Assembly: GCA_028455995.1 (NCBI GenBank)
Contig: JABELC010000012.1
Span: 62,001-126,000 of the forward strand
Length of the DNA stretch: 64,000 nt
DNA from: Scleromitrula shiraiana
Taxonomy: Eukaryota; Ascomycota; Leotiomycetes; Helotiales; Sclerotiniaceae
Direction: 5' to 3'
Shown here: piece after piece, positions 12,161-24,607 of the stretch
Position numbering within the stretch: position 1 is the stretch's first letter
Layout of the letters: each line of letters opens with the position of its first letter
Program-made: the position numbers and the translations under genes
The notes under the pieces: generated by a model
Told to the model about the DNA's origin: nothing
Databases searched by the model: none
Seen by the model: only the letters and a program-made list of their open reading frames with translations

Positions 12161-15100
12161 CTTCGCCGATATTCAGAGAGCAATATCCAAAGTCCAGTGT
12201 TCAAATTAACCTTTTCCACCAACCCCTTTCGCAGCCAGGATTTCCGAGGTTGTTTACTCTAAGTCTATGGATATGAATGATGTCGGTATTGCTGTGAATG
12301 GAGACAAATGTCCAACAAAAGAGAAAGATTCGGTTGCAATCATCGAAAAGAGTATTTATGTTGTTCGGTGTACAGAAGTAAACATGGTAGCGTATTCACT
12401 CGTCTGACGTCGTTTTTCGTGTACAGTACAAATTGTAATAATGTAATATGAATTATTATTGTTGTTGCTTTTTTCAAGATTCCTCGAGAATGAGTGATAA
12501 ACAATAACAACCAAGCGCCAATCGTACCGTAATCAATATATGCGCCTTGTATGAAAGTACTGTTGGGGGTTTTTTTTTATAATAATGATATATTTTTCGT
12601 TTGAATAGGAATTAGTATAGTAGTAGGTAGGTATTGTATGTTGATTAGGGACAGTGAGATTTAAGGAGAGTAATGTAATGTAATGTAATGTAAGAAGTAA
12701 TTGTTATAGATTGAAAGATTTAGAATAAAGCGGCACAGGTAGGTGGTATTGTAGTGTTGTAGTATTATAGTATTATAGTATTATAGTATTATAGTATTAT
12801 AGTATTATAGTATTATAGTATTATAGTATTATAGTATTATAGTATTATAGTATTATAGTATTATAGTATTATAGTATTATAGTATTATAGTATTATAGTA
12901 TTATAGTATTATAGTATTATAGTGGTATAGCGGTATAGTGGTATAGGTTATCAAGGCAAGGAACATCACATCTCTAGGGTTCTTAAGTACAAAAATGATG
13001 GAATTGATGTTGACAGTCGCGTCGCCGGGTCAAACCTCGCGCGTTCCTTAGATTTATTAGTTCCTTAGATTTATTAGTTCTACGGAAGTACATGACACAG
13101 GGGATCCAACATGAAATTATTATCCTAGTAATAATAATAATTCATGCAAATAATAATATAAATAAAAGCCACCTTACAACATTTTGGCTAGATCGTAATT
13201 TGTTTACTAGGTAACTAAGTAACTAGGTAAGTAAGTAATAGGGGAGTGAATTAATAATTGATATACTCGAGTATATCGTGGTTATAATGTTTTTGAAGTT
13301 ATAATTGATTCAAAAGATTAGATGGGATTTATTTATTATTATATGGATAGGGAGAATCTGTGAGAGAGGAGAGGAGAGGGGCAATCGATGTACGAAGTAA
13401 TAATCCATGAATTTAATGAATAATCAGAGATAAATTCCATCAATTAGATAAGATGAGATGAGATGATATAGAAATATAATTTATTATATTGATTTTGAAC
13501 TTTGATCACAGCTTATGAGTACCGTCTGCAGATAATCTCTACAGTATTAATAATAAGTAAGTCATCGTCTATCCTATAGTGAGTTGTAGATGAGAATACT
13601 ACTCTAGAGCTATCCGGTAGTAGAATCATATTCTACTTCTACTAGTAATCTGCATCGGTGCATCTCCCCGTTAAATCCAATGCAAGCGATGCAAGTAACC
13701 GTCCATGATCACCAAGGGTCCATCCATTTCATTATTGTGCTATTCGTTTTATCAAATCCCGAGGTTCGAATCTATCTGATAACATTATGGATGTATGGGT
13801 ATGGGTGTATGGGTGTATGGGTATGGATGGAATTGAAGATGTAACATGTAAGTAATATAAGTAACTCTACATGACATACATGACAGCAGCCAAGTAGTAT
13901 CATGTTCTACCACTTTATTATACCTAATGATAATAGATGGACGGGTGAATCTAAATGATATTAACGGTGTAGGGTTTGGTAATAATACATATATATATAT
14001 ATACTTTCATATTTATATATATATATTTACTGATTATATTTCTATCTATATTATATCATAGAGATGATCGATATATTAGAACTTTCTTTATATAACTTGA
14101 AGCTATAAATTATAATATTCAAGTTGATATATATTCATTGTTAATGGCATAATAGATATTCAATTCACTCGGATTCATTCAATTCTGGTTATTAATTATT
14201 AAGTACTGTCTACCTAATAAGTAGTATTATGTATTATATATTATGTTGTCTGATTTTATATTGATATCTTATCTCGTATTGTATTATCTTTACCTCTTCC
14301 TCTTTGTCTTGTCCTTGATTTACCCCTCTATTATTTCTACCAGGAAAAGAAGCTATTTAGATATGATGTAATCTAGATGTAGTATACAATCCATGAATGT
14401 TATTCTTCAATAAACAATATATTCTCTGAAAATGAATATCTAATTCAATTTGTACCTGTTAAAAGCTTATGAAAGATATTTCTATTTCTTTCTGAGGTCA
14501 ATCAACAAAACTTCATAACTTCATAGCTTTACAGCTTCATAGCTTCATAGCTTTCATATCAATGTAGGCAGTCCACATAATAGAATAATATATAGTACTT
14601 CGTACTTGTCTCACTAAATTGCTAGCGCCGCATATTCCCCTTGGTCTTGGTCTTTCCGCACACACACACAACACAATATTAAAACATTAAAAAAAGATTA
14701 AGAAGAAGAAAAAAAGTAGAACAATCAAGCGAGACATAGAACTAGGAAAGAAAAAAAAAAAAAAAAAAAAGAAAATTGTCAAGATAAAAAATCTCTTTCC
14801 CCGTTTCATCTCAAGAACATCAACAAAAAGAAAAATCCCTTCAATTCTGAAAATTCAAATTCCTCAAAAAATACTTTCTCCTTACAAACTTATCAATTCT
14901 TCCCATATCAAAAGTAAGTACGGAATAACAATAAAGTCGTCGTCCATCTCTCTTTCCCATACTTCTTCGTATTTGCTTTCCTATTTGTTGATTCCCATTT
15001 TGCCTTGTCGCAATAACTTTTTGTGACCCCACTTCATCCCAACCCACCTTGAAAATCCCATCCCTCCTTCGATATTTTCAAACTCTCCCTCTTTTCTACT

Positions 15101-15190
15101 ACTCAATCTCAATTCATCATTGATTCGAAAGATTAAAACTAATCAATACCTTCAACAACAATAGAAACAAACACATAAACTCCAGGCATA
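12161..15190. other. Three-kilobase intergenic region between divergent kinesin and CCHC genes
   Basis: No coding gene is supported. It must hold the promoters of both divergent genes. Contents: an 8-bp tandem array (12761-12946), short TATG/GTATGG repeats near 13795-13830, AT-rich stretches (13980-14280), a poly-A tract (14750-14771) and a long A/C-rich, pyrimidine-rich leader before 15191. Much of 13400-14450 is very AT-rich. Confidence 0.6.
12761..12946. repeat. 8-bp tandem array, unit TATTATAG
   Basis: About 20 almost perfect copies of TATTATAG lie in 12763-12921, decaying into GGTATAGC/GGTATAGT variants at the right edge. No open frame is implied. Confidence 0.95.
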
Positions 15191-16616
15191 ATGGATTCTT
15201 TCGGTGCTCAACAAGGTGGTGGACGTGGATGCTTCACATGTGAGTTTTTATCAAAACAATCCTTTCAAATCAACTATACCTTCATTCCACAACCACGAGA
15301 ATACCTCAACTTTAATGATCCTACATAATATCATCCTTCATGTCTTCGAATATTCAAATATCTGCGGTTTCAACTGTCTTCGATCTTCTATTTCGAAAAT
15401 ATCGTGTGTCTTTCAATTTGCGGATGGTTTCGACTTTCCTCCTTCCCAATTTCCCAGACAAAAATTTGAAACATCGGTAGACGTGAAGGAAAATATGTGC
15501 TTTCGATCTGCCACTCATCGTTGATGTTTCTTCCCACTCAGCACATCTCGTTTGGTGCTTAAAACTTTGCTGACAATAACTTCTAGGCGGTGATGCTTCT
15601 CACATGGTATGATATGCTCTTTGGCTTCAACATCAATTGATGTAGAAGTTTTCGACTTCGATGCTAACAACTGTAGGCTCGTGAATGCCCAAACCGTGGT
15701 CCTCCTAAGTGGTATGTGTCGACTTCTTGAAGGTGTGAAGTCTTGTGCTGATTGAAGATATAGTTATAACTGTGACAGTAAGCGACAAACCCTGCTAAAT
15801 TCCAAAATTGAACACCTTGTTGACCTAGATTAACCTTACAGAGCCTGGTCATTTGAGTAAGGCACAGTCCTATAATATCATTGGTGTGCTGCCAATACTG
15901 ACTCACAATAGGCCGTGATTGCCCAGAGGGTCCACAAGAGAAGACCTGCTACAGAGTATGTTCCCAAACCACAATATTCGACATTTTACTTACATGTTTG
16001 TAGTGTGGTGCTCCAGGACACATCTCCAAGGAGTGCTCTAACCCACCTACCGAGGGTGCTGGCCGTGGTGCTGGAGGATACGGTGGTGGATCATACGGTG
16101 GCGGTGCTGGTGGCGGACAACAATGCTACAAGGTATGGAATATCGATAATAACTTCTGAATTGAAACTGATCAGTTTTCTGTTGTAGTGCTCAAAGATTG
16201 GACACATTGCCCGTAACTGCCCTGAACAAAGTGGTGGTTATGGTGGAAACCAAGGAGGATACGGTGGTGGATTCGGAGGTGGTTACGGAGGTGCCCGTCA
16301 AGGTGGTCAAACCTGCTACTCATGCGGTGGTTACGGCCATCTTTCCCGTGATTGCACCCAAGGACAAAAGTGCTACAACTGTGGTGAAGTAAGTGATCCC
16401 AATCTCCCATTGAACTTTCATCTGATGAATTTTAACTAACCTTGATGGCTACCAGGTTGGTCACTTGTCTCGTGACTGCAGTCAAGAGACTTCCACTGAG
16501 CGTACTTGCTACAAGTGCAAGCAAACTGGTCACGGTATGTTTCTCCAATCAAAATCGTCACTCATAACTCATACTAATCATTCATCACTATAGAGCGAAA
16601 TGACTGCCCTAACTAA
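15191..16616 (+). CDS. gis2: CCHC zinc-knuckle nucleic-acid-binding protein (Gis2/Byr3/CNBP type)
   Basis: Ten exons are inferred: 15191-15239, 15587-15606, 15677-15711, 15764-15777, 15842-15856, 15912-15955, 16004-16132, 16188-16388, 16456-16534 and 16594-16616, giving 202 aa. Every junction restores frame. Seven C-x2-C-x4-H-x4-C knuckles result: CFTCGDASHMAREC, CYNCDKPGHLSRDC, CYRCGAPGHISKEC, CYKCSKIGHIARNC, CYSCGGYGHLSRDC, CYNCGEVGHLSRDC and CYKCKQTGHERNDC, with two Gly/Tyr-rich (RGG-like) linkers after knuckles 3 and 4. Yeast Gis2 also has seven knuckles; the family binds single-stranded nucleic acid and translating mRNA and joins stress granules. Exons 4 and 5 are microexons of 14 and 15 nt; without exon 5 the second knuckle loses its His. 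The first ATG precedes knuckle 1 directly. Confidence 0.93.
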
Positions 16617-17156
16617 GTTCTCATGATATATTTGACGACATGCTACAATTTACATTGAGGACGACCATTCTACATTTCCAAGAAACGATATGAAGACGAA
16701 ATAAAACAACCCCGGGCATTAGGAAAGGGTGAAGGTTGATTTGAGGATTGCGGGACGGAAACTTCTTTGTATATTTGTTAACTTTTAAGCGACTGATGGA
16801 ATGTCGTTATTTCTTTTTTCTTTTTCTATTTCCTTTTGAAAAAAAAATGGGCCTACTCTCAGGAGTCTGGTTTTTATGCGTTGCTTCATATTCTGATTTT
16901 TAGAGTGGGAATTGGCATTTACTAGCTACCACTTTATTGGGGGGGAAGGAGGAATTTCACATACGAGAAGAGAGAAGAGAAGAAGAAAAAAAGTAAAAGT
17001 TTTTTTCAACTTTGTATTATGGGCATTATTACTACGATATCACGAACGCAAGGACATCGTCAATTTTGTTAACATTGTGGAGTTTTTAAGTCTTTTGACG
17101 TTTATGTGTTGCGGATTAAGAAAAGAAAACAAAACAAAAAGTTTTTACGACTTCGG

Positions 17157-17188
<32 letters not shown>

Positions 17189-20157
17189 GATTGATTGATT
17201 GATGGTTTTATTGAATTGATATGATGATGATGACGATGATGATGATTTTTTACTGTGCAATTTTTGTATATTTTTGCGAATTTAAGAATGAATAAATGAA
17301 TGAATGAGCTTGACGGGGGGGTTAAGATGATTGTATAGATGTGGGATGGATGTAGGATGGATGTAGGATGGATGTTTTTCTTTCTTTCTTATTTTATTTT
17401 ATTTTATTTTATTAAATGGAAAGGGAAGGAGATGAGATGAGATGAGATGAGATGAGATGAAAGGTATGGTATGTTGTGTGAGGTTTAGATGGCTTTGCAC
17501 TGGATTGGACTGGACTTGTTTGATTAGTTTAGTTTGGTTTGGTTCGGTTTGGTTTGATTTGGTTTCGATAATGATATCGATTAGATCGATTTAATATGCA
17601 TAATACATGTATTGCATTGTATTGGATTGCATTGGATTGGATTGGATTGGATTGGGTTAGGTTAGGTAGATATAGAAAATTATTATATATTATATGTTAT
17701 ATATTATATATTATAAGAAGATGAAAAGAGAAAAGAGAAAAGAGGAAAGAGGAAAATATGGGGGTGTGTGGTGTGGTGTTTGGTTTGGTTTGGATGGATG
17801 GATGGATGGATGGACAGTGAGTCGAGGTAGTAGGTAGTGGTGTAGTAGGTGGATGTTTAAAAAATGGGATGAGATGGGATGGGATGGGATGGGATGAGTT
17901 TTGCGTATATGTGTTTGGGTTTGGGGGTTTGAGGGTTTGAAAGTGAGGGGTTGAGGTGATAATATGTGATATGATGTGTGATTTATATATGGAGTGAATA
18001 GATTTATTTTTGTAGGAGAGTGAGAGGGGGGTGAGAGGGGGTTTATGTCATGTATTTTGATGTGATGTGATGTGATGTGATATTTGAGGATTGATTGGTT
18101 TATTGATTGATTAATTGGTAGGTAGGTAGGTAGGTCAGAGGATTAGTCAATGTTATTAGTGAGTTGGTTTGATGTATGATGATACTAGTATGGATAGTTG
18201 GTATGGTATGGGTATGATGTGATGTGATGTGATGTAATATTTGAGATGGATGTTCGCGATGGATAGATAGATAGATAGAAGGATATTACAGTTCCAGTGA
18301 TCAAGTGAGTTATATATCTATCTAGCTCATCTCATCTCATCTCATCTTATCTATCTATATCGCGAATATAATAGATAGTTGATTATTTAAGAGAGAGAAA
18401 AGAGCGAGAATGGGTGGATATTAAATAGGGTGGTTGATTAATTGGTTATATGGTTGTATTATATGGTTATATTATATATATGGAATTATTATTTCATAGA
18501 ATCCTACCATTGTTGTCGGGATAATAATCGTGCATGATAACGGTTGGGTATTGTATATAGTGAGATGATGGTGGTGTTTTCTTTCTTTCCTTCTTGCCGT
18601 CTGTCTATGAGTTAGTTGGATGTATAGATTATATATTTACTCAAGTGATTGATTCATCACTTATCCTCTCCTTCCTCTTCTTCCTCTTCTCTCCTTTCTT
18701 TCCCTTTCGAACTTTAGCTAGCTATAACAGGGTTCTCGTGCTTATTAGCTGGGTGTTAATGTGATGATGGGGGGTAGGCCGCGGGGAGATATCTGAGGTT
18801 GGGCTTGGATAGATGGTGCTTGGTTTGTGCATAGAATCTAGATATTTCTGTTTATTTTCGTGTTTGTTTTGCTAAGGTTGGGGTTGGGGATAGATTAGGA
18901 ATGGGTTAAGAATAGGTTAGTGGATGGGTGGATATATAAGGTGGAAGGGGATTGATGTATGGAAAAAAGGATTTGTTGATAGGTTGGTAAGATTGTGAAT
19001 CTTGGAGTTGGTGTGAGGAGATGGGATGATGATGGGATGGTGGTGGTGGGAGATGGGGTTGGTGAAAGAGAAGATCGGTGAAAGAGGGGATTGGTATGTG
19101 TGTGGATTGGGGTATTGATAGAGGTTATATTGGGATGGAGATGGGTTGGGATTAGGATTAAAATTGGATTGGAATTCATGGGGGATGTGAAAAAGGAAGA
19201 GGTGATAAGTGTTGTAGGTTTGATTAGATTTTATTGGGATTTAGGTTGGGATTTCTTTTCAGAGAGGTAGATGGTGGGTATTGGGCTGAGTTGAGCTGTA
19301 GATTTGATTAAATTGTAAACGATTATATTATATGAGATACGTTAGAAAAGGGGGAGAAGGTGAGAGAATAGGCAGTGTTTGTGAAGGCAATATAAAAAGA
19401 AGAATAGAGGAGGGAAAAAGGAGGTAAAGAGGGTATTTGTATGTTTATATGCATAGGTATAGATAGTGGAGTAGTTTGGATTTTATATATGGATAGGCGA
19501 TGGGGTAGTTTGGGGTTTGATTTGAGTGGGTGGTTAGTTGATTAAGTAGGTAGATTTAGAAGTAGAGAGGTGATAGATATAGTGATGAAGATGAAGATCA
19601 AGATAAAAATAAAGATATTAGGTAGGAAGGTGGGTAACAGATATTAGGTGATTAGTTTGTGGATATGGAATAGGGGAGAAGGGTATGAAGGAGGGATAAG
19701 TGAAGAGAAGAGAGTAGAGAGGAAAAGAGGGTATGATGAAAGGTATTATTTGTGACATTTGATTTTACTTGATTTGTTTTGGGGAGAATTTAAGATAGTA
19801 TGGAGAAGTAATAGGAAGGATCGTTTAATCGGAGGGATAGACTTCTGAGGTTGAAGATTTACCTTCAGAAGTGAGACATCTCTAATCCAGGAATGGAAAA
19901 AAAAGACAATATACTACTTTTTGACGAAGTATCATGCAAGTTTACTTCAGCTCTTTCAATCTTCGAAAGATTGAATTATCTTGAACATCGTAAATTTAGG
20001 CTGTCATGACTACTAGGTTTATTTGACACTTTGCTCCATCATTTGAAATGATAAAGATGATTCATAACTCTTAACTATTTGATCAAGCAGAGGAACCAAT
20101 ACCCAATCAGCGATTATATAATTTGTTGTTGGAATCCTGCACATTTAACAAAGTATA
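16617..20157. other. Long non-coding spacer, strongly C-depleted on the + strand
   Basis: This lies between two convergent genes. No credible coding sequence was found; the frame on the minus strand at 18895-19179 is low-complexity Pro/Ser/Thr/Ile. From about 17160 to 19800 the + strand consists of G, A and T with very few C. It is built from GATG, GGATG, TTTTA, GAGAT, TGTGA and GGTA short repeats. Exceptions are short C-rich islands near 18310-18350 (CTCAT repeats) and 18655-18720. The 16617-17000 part is probably the Gis2 3' UTR. Confidence 0.7.
17160..17900. repeat. Cluster of simple repeats (GATG, ATTTT, GATGA, TTGGT, GGATT, GGATG)
   Basis: Successive short arrays include tgatgaa at 17160-17190, attttattttatt at about 17390-17413, gatga at 17430-17460, ttggttt at 17525-17565, ggatt at 17620-17655, and gggat at 17866-17895. 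Confidence 0.8.
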
Positions 20158-21360
20158 CTAGTCACAGGATGCAGTTAGCAAATCAATTCTCAACTCATTA
20201 CATATTTGTGACCGAGTGTTTGCAAAAGAGAAATAACAGATACTCACAACACATAGTCTCTCCAAACCATCCTCAACTCCCATTCCCACAGCTACCGTAT
20301 CTACTTCTCTCCAAATAGCTCTCAATCCTCTGAACTCCATACTTTCCCACCAATCCAAGAATACCGCCGCTGTGAGACCCTGCCACTCGAATATATGCAT
20401 TTCAACCACTATCTGACCGATCGGGAATTCGGGTTTCGATGGATCTACTGATGATAATGCACCTGGTGCACCGGGTAATGTATGACCATTAAGAGAAGAA
20501 AGAGAATTGTACTCAGAGTACTCTATGTCGGTTTTGAGAAGATCACTATTTTCAATTGTGAATATGAGATCAATCGAAGTTATAATAAGGACAGAATATA
20601 CTTACATATAATGATGACCGTTCCTCTTCATCAACTCCTGAATAGTATAAACACCACTCTTCTCATCTGTCCCACCATTAACTGATACCCGCTCGAAATG
20701 GGTGCGCTGTCTCATTTCAACTGTGACTTCGGGTCCGAAGTTGAATCCTGGTACGTTGGGATCATAACCCCAGATTTCGCAATTGGTGCGTGAGAGGATC
20801 TCTGCTTCGAATGAGGAGTCGTTTCCTACACCTGTTGTGGTTTAATCAGATAAAGTTAACATCAGCTTATTATCGAATCCAAATACAACCCCGAGCCAAA
20901 TATGGTAAGAAAATAATAACAACCAATTCACTCACTTACCAAAACTATAAACCACACAACCCTCCCCCTCCTCCAACCTACTCAACCCACAGACCCACCA
21001 CCCCCCCTCCCCCAGCCGTCCCACCCTCTCCATCTCCCACGGACACCCATAACTAGGCGTCACCAGATCCCAAATACTCCACGGCGTCTCCCTAAAACTC
21101 TTCTCATCCTTCGCGGGAAAAAACCCTCGATCTCCGAATTGTTTGCGGATTTCTCGACGTTTGGATACGGAGCGCTGGTAGATGGACTCGGATTGTTGCA
21201 TGAAGGTTGGGAGGTTGGGACGGGTGAGGTGGATGAATGAAGTTGGGAATTTGGGGAGTGGGAAGGGGAGGGGGGAGGGGGAGGTTTTGTGGACGAGGAA
21301 GAGGGAGAGGAGGAGGAGGGTGGTTAGGAGGATTATTTGGGTGGGTTTGGAGGGGCGCAT
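20158..21360 (-). CDS. Membrane-anchored methyltransferase (METTL24 / Methyltransf_22-like)
   Basis: Exons 21360-20940, 20831-20606 and 20545-20158 give about 344 aa. The N-terminus has one hydrophobic anchor (QIILLTTLLLLSLFLV, about residues 8-23), suggesting a type II membrane protein of the ER/Golgi. The SAM-binding part includes TPSYGCPWEMERVG, CVVYSFGVGNDSSFE and CEIWGYDPN. After the second splice the chain reads HHYIDLLKTDIEYSEY (about 214-228), equivalent to the family's hydrophobic-KxDIEG block, then IGQIVVEMHIFEW. The glycine usually following DIE is Tyr225. Splicing across both introns is well supported by frame and motif continuity. The 3' end is less sure: the frame runs to a stop at 20158, but a GTGAGT donor near 20245 could end the exon earlier. 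Substrate is unknown. Confidence 0.75.
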
Positions 21361-22315
21361 GGTCTTGGTCTTGGTTGGTGAGTATAGGTCTTGATTGAGG
21401 TGTCTCTTTCCGTACTTCTTCTGATGCTCAGTTCCTTGGTGGAGGATGATGTTTGTTGTATCTTTCCAAGATAGCAGTTTGAAGTTTGAAAAACATCATC
21501 GTTTCAATTTTTTATTTTCGTGGAAATGAAGTACAAAATGTCTCTCCCCAGCCTCAAATTTCTTCTATCAGAAAAATTGATCAGAATGTTCTTTTTTTCT
21601 TTTTTGAAAGTCCCTTGCTTGTGGCCAAGGCAAAAAATATGCCGAGTAGATGTTTCAGGACGCGGCAAAAGAAATTCAATTTTTCTGATCAAGAAATCCA
21701 TATCGCGAAGTACTCTCATATCTACTGAGCAAGCTGTTCTGCGGATACCTGCCTTGCAGGTTTTGCAGCGCGTAACTGTTTGATATAAATTCGATTAATA
21801 ACGATATGTAAATTAAAAAATCTCGAAATTTTTTTAGTATTCTTCGATCATGATTTATTTCTAACCTGTTCACAATAGATAGTCATTGTCACTCATTTTT
21901 ATCCTGATCACTGGCTTTGATTACCATCAATTTTGGGACTGAATCCTGCGTTGGCGGTTGTTTGAGCCATTGCTGGCCATTACGAACGCTGTTCACCCAC
22001 GTGCTTACATTACATTGATAGACGCAAGAGCTCAAGCTCCCGCAGACCATCGCCAATACCAATTCTCCCAATAAAAATTCACAACCGATTTCTCCTTATG
22101 TATTCCGCCACGAAAGACTACCCGATCCCGGTAACCGGATACGATTGTTTATCTCGTAACCGAGGATTTAACAACCGAGCTCAAGCCGAGTCATTTTTCA
22201 ACGTCACGACTTGATCTGTTCACCACGCATCCCAGTACTATGCCATTTCCTACTTAAGGAGGGGAATTTAGAAAGTCCCACAAAATAGAAGAGGGGGTTC
22301 AGATATGAATTCTTT
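21361..22315. other. Spacer upstream of the methyltransferase and HET relic
   Basis: No gene seen. Overlapping short open frames on both strands at 21480-21880 have no motif and mirror each other. The first ~150 bases are probably the methyltransferase promoter. Confidence 0.5.
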
Positions 22316-22522
22316 GCTTTTGTGGATATACCTTATTTCAAACGTGCGTGGATTATCCAGGAAACTTTCATTAACGGGAATGTTCCTTTTTGCCGTGGTA
22401 CTATCCACGCAGCGAGAATGAGCGCTAGGAAAATTATGGAAAATGCAGGTGAGATCGCAGCACTACTACTTCAAGGTACTAGCTCCGCAGATTTCCTTCT
22501 GGCAGCGAAATTCAAAGAATAG
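22316..22522 (+). pseudogene. HET-domain fragment
   Basis: The frame reads VDIPYFKRAWIIQETFINGNVPFCRGTIHA and ends at a TAG at 22520-22522. It resembles the HET (heterokaryon incompatibility) core motif, in which a PWF-x-RAW-x-x-QE block is followed by a hydrophobic strand and a CG/CRG turn. There is no start-side HET motif, and the downstream frame (22631-22876) has no clear continuation. HET proteins mediate allorecognition cell death and decay readily. I judge this a relic; a chance match to a short motif is possible. Confidence 0.45.
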
Positions 22523-24607
22523 TGGTTGTGTGGATCTGGAGGATCTGCCCATCTTTTACTACGAAAGCATGGACCAAGATTATGTTCTATTGTCGGGCAA
22601 GCCGTAGTTATGAGATGACGTCTAAGCTTCATGACCACTATTACAGGCCTGCGATTCGATGTATATTTTGATCGAGATGTACTCGATCGAGCGATTTTAG
22701 GGGCTCAGTGCCCCGCTTACGAAGCAGGACATCTTTCGTTGTTAACTTTGGATATGGTGAAGAGCTACCAAATCTCAAAGTGTGTTGCTCTCCACTCTCT
22801 TCTTATAATATCCAAGCCGAAAGGGGGAAGACACCATGAGCGAGAAAGTTTAAACTCAAAGGTAAGTAGTGTTTAAGTGGCAGGCGCGATTTGCTTGAGG
22901 TGTATACATCAGCTGTTGTCTGTTCAATTTACATAGAACTCCTACGCCACACTCAACTTGTAACATTCGTTCAACTGTCTGTTTTCCTCTTGGGATGAGC
23001 GTACTAGTTTGCTGATGAGATACCATGAGTATTTGGAATCAATATAGGTCTTTAAATATTGAACACTTGACCCAGAGAAAGTTAAGATCGTCGATTGTTT
23101 TGCTCTTTTGTATGATCGATCTTTGTAAATTGAGAATTACTTGGGAATCGTCGGTTTAAAGGTACACATATTATATACCACATACGTAGCGTACCTTGGG
23201 TATCGCTAGGGTACTACTTAACAATAGTTGACTAGATATCAGAAGTAAGAGGGGAGCCGAGTCATAAATGTACTAGTAAGCCTTAACTCTTCATTCAGGG
23301 ACATTCTCCGTGTTGATCTTCAAATGCTTGCCGTCATATTTGGGACAAAAAGAAATAAGTATCCCGATATACTCTGCGATTTACAAAATACGAATCAATC
23401 AGCTCTGTGCTGTCAGCCAAGAAATAATTCAAGCGCTAGGCATCGAGATTCGATAGCAGGCTATCGCCGGTAGATCTCTATTTAAAGTTTCTACTAAACA
23501 TGTCATATTCATGTGCATAGCACTCGATGGAGTAAAGCTTTAATAATGGTTATTGTTTTGGGGGTCATTGGCATTGGCAGTGACGTCTTCAAATGGTCTC
23601 AAGGACCACCCAGTCAATTGTAGAGATTATTCATACAGTGGAAAGGGATCTTGAACACAACCATGATGTTCTGGAACAAATCATGGTGAAATTGAAAATT
23701 CCATAATTTAAATTCTTTCTAAGTGCGGGGCTAAGGTGTGGTACGGTTTTTTATGTCAGTAGGTACCTAGGTATAGCATCTTAAAATTTGTGAACAGCTG
23801 TTGAATGGACTATTATGGGGAGATTTATCCAATGTGTGAATCAATAGTGCGAGTTCGGATATGTTACTGATGACACTTTCTTACATTCGGCCCTTTCGAA
23901 ATCATTTTATACATGAAAGCGGTTTAGGTAGGTGGATATGGAGAGGTTCTGGGATAGGAAAGAGGGAGGGGAAGAGGAATGCGGAGTGATGGAGTGATGG
24001 AGAGGGGTTTATGGAAGAAGGGAAAGAGAACAAGAAAAACTAAAATAGGATGGCGAATATTGCTAATGCATTGAAGCTTCCTATTTCGACGTTCGAACTG
24101 TTCATTCAGTGAAATCTTTTAATTGAAGTTCTTCCAGGTTATCATAATATCTCACGAACCTCAAAATCTTCCTACCTGATATGATGTTTGAGAACATAAA
24201 GATAGTTTCAATATTTCAAAGTTTTTATTGTTATATAATGTTTCAAAGCGATATGTACAATATCAATATAACCCTATAAACAAGCCAAAACATCATATTC
24301 ATACAATATGAAAAGTTCCAACTATAAACCATGATCTTATATTTACATACAAAAACTAGGCTCCTATGTAAGACATCCAACGACAAGCGTTCAATCTTTG
24401 GAGAAACTTATGATATATAAAATACATAAAAATTAACGAGTGGGGTGAAAGTGCTAAACAGATGCCATTTCGTGATAAAAAAAGAGAAAAAAATAAAAGC
24501 GATGCAGTGATACAGTGAAAATTAAACATAAAACATGATTTCTTGCTCATCATCCATGATTGTCGTAAGATGCATAAATTGGTTCATGCTTGCTGGGACC
24601 GGAGATA
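22523..24607. other. Spacer, no gene recognised
   Basis: An open frame at 22631-22876 has no recognisable domain and could be further HET-gene debris (YEAGHLSLLTL is weakly reminiscent of the HET C-terminal half). The remainder (22880-24600) is AT-rich without features I can support. The right end is the 3' flank of the sugar-porter gene. Confidence 0.45.

Noticed and set aside
12761..12946. Possible CRISPR-like array
   Set aside because: Direct 8-bp repeats without spacers, in a eukaryotic genome; a simple tandem repeat.
13755..13785. B-box-like GGTTCGAATC suggesting a tRNA
   Set aside because: The flanking bases do not form a T-arm stem (CGAGG has no matching CCTCG), and no A-box or acceptor stem could be found at the right distance on either strand.
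18895..19179. 94-codon minus-strand frame
   Set aside because: Pro/Thr/Ser/Ile low complexity arising from the C-depleted + strand; no motif or splice context.
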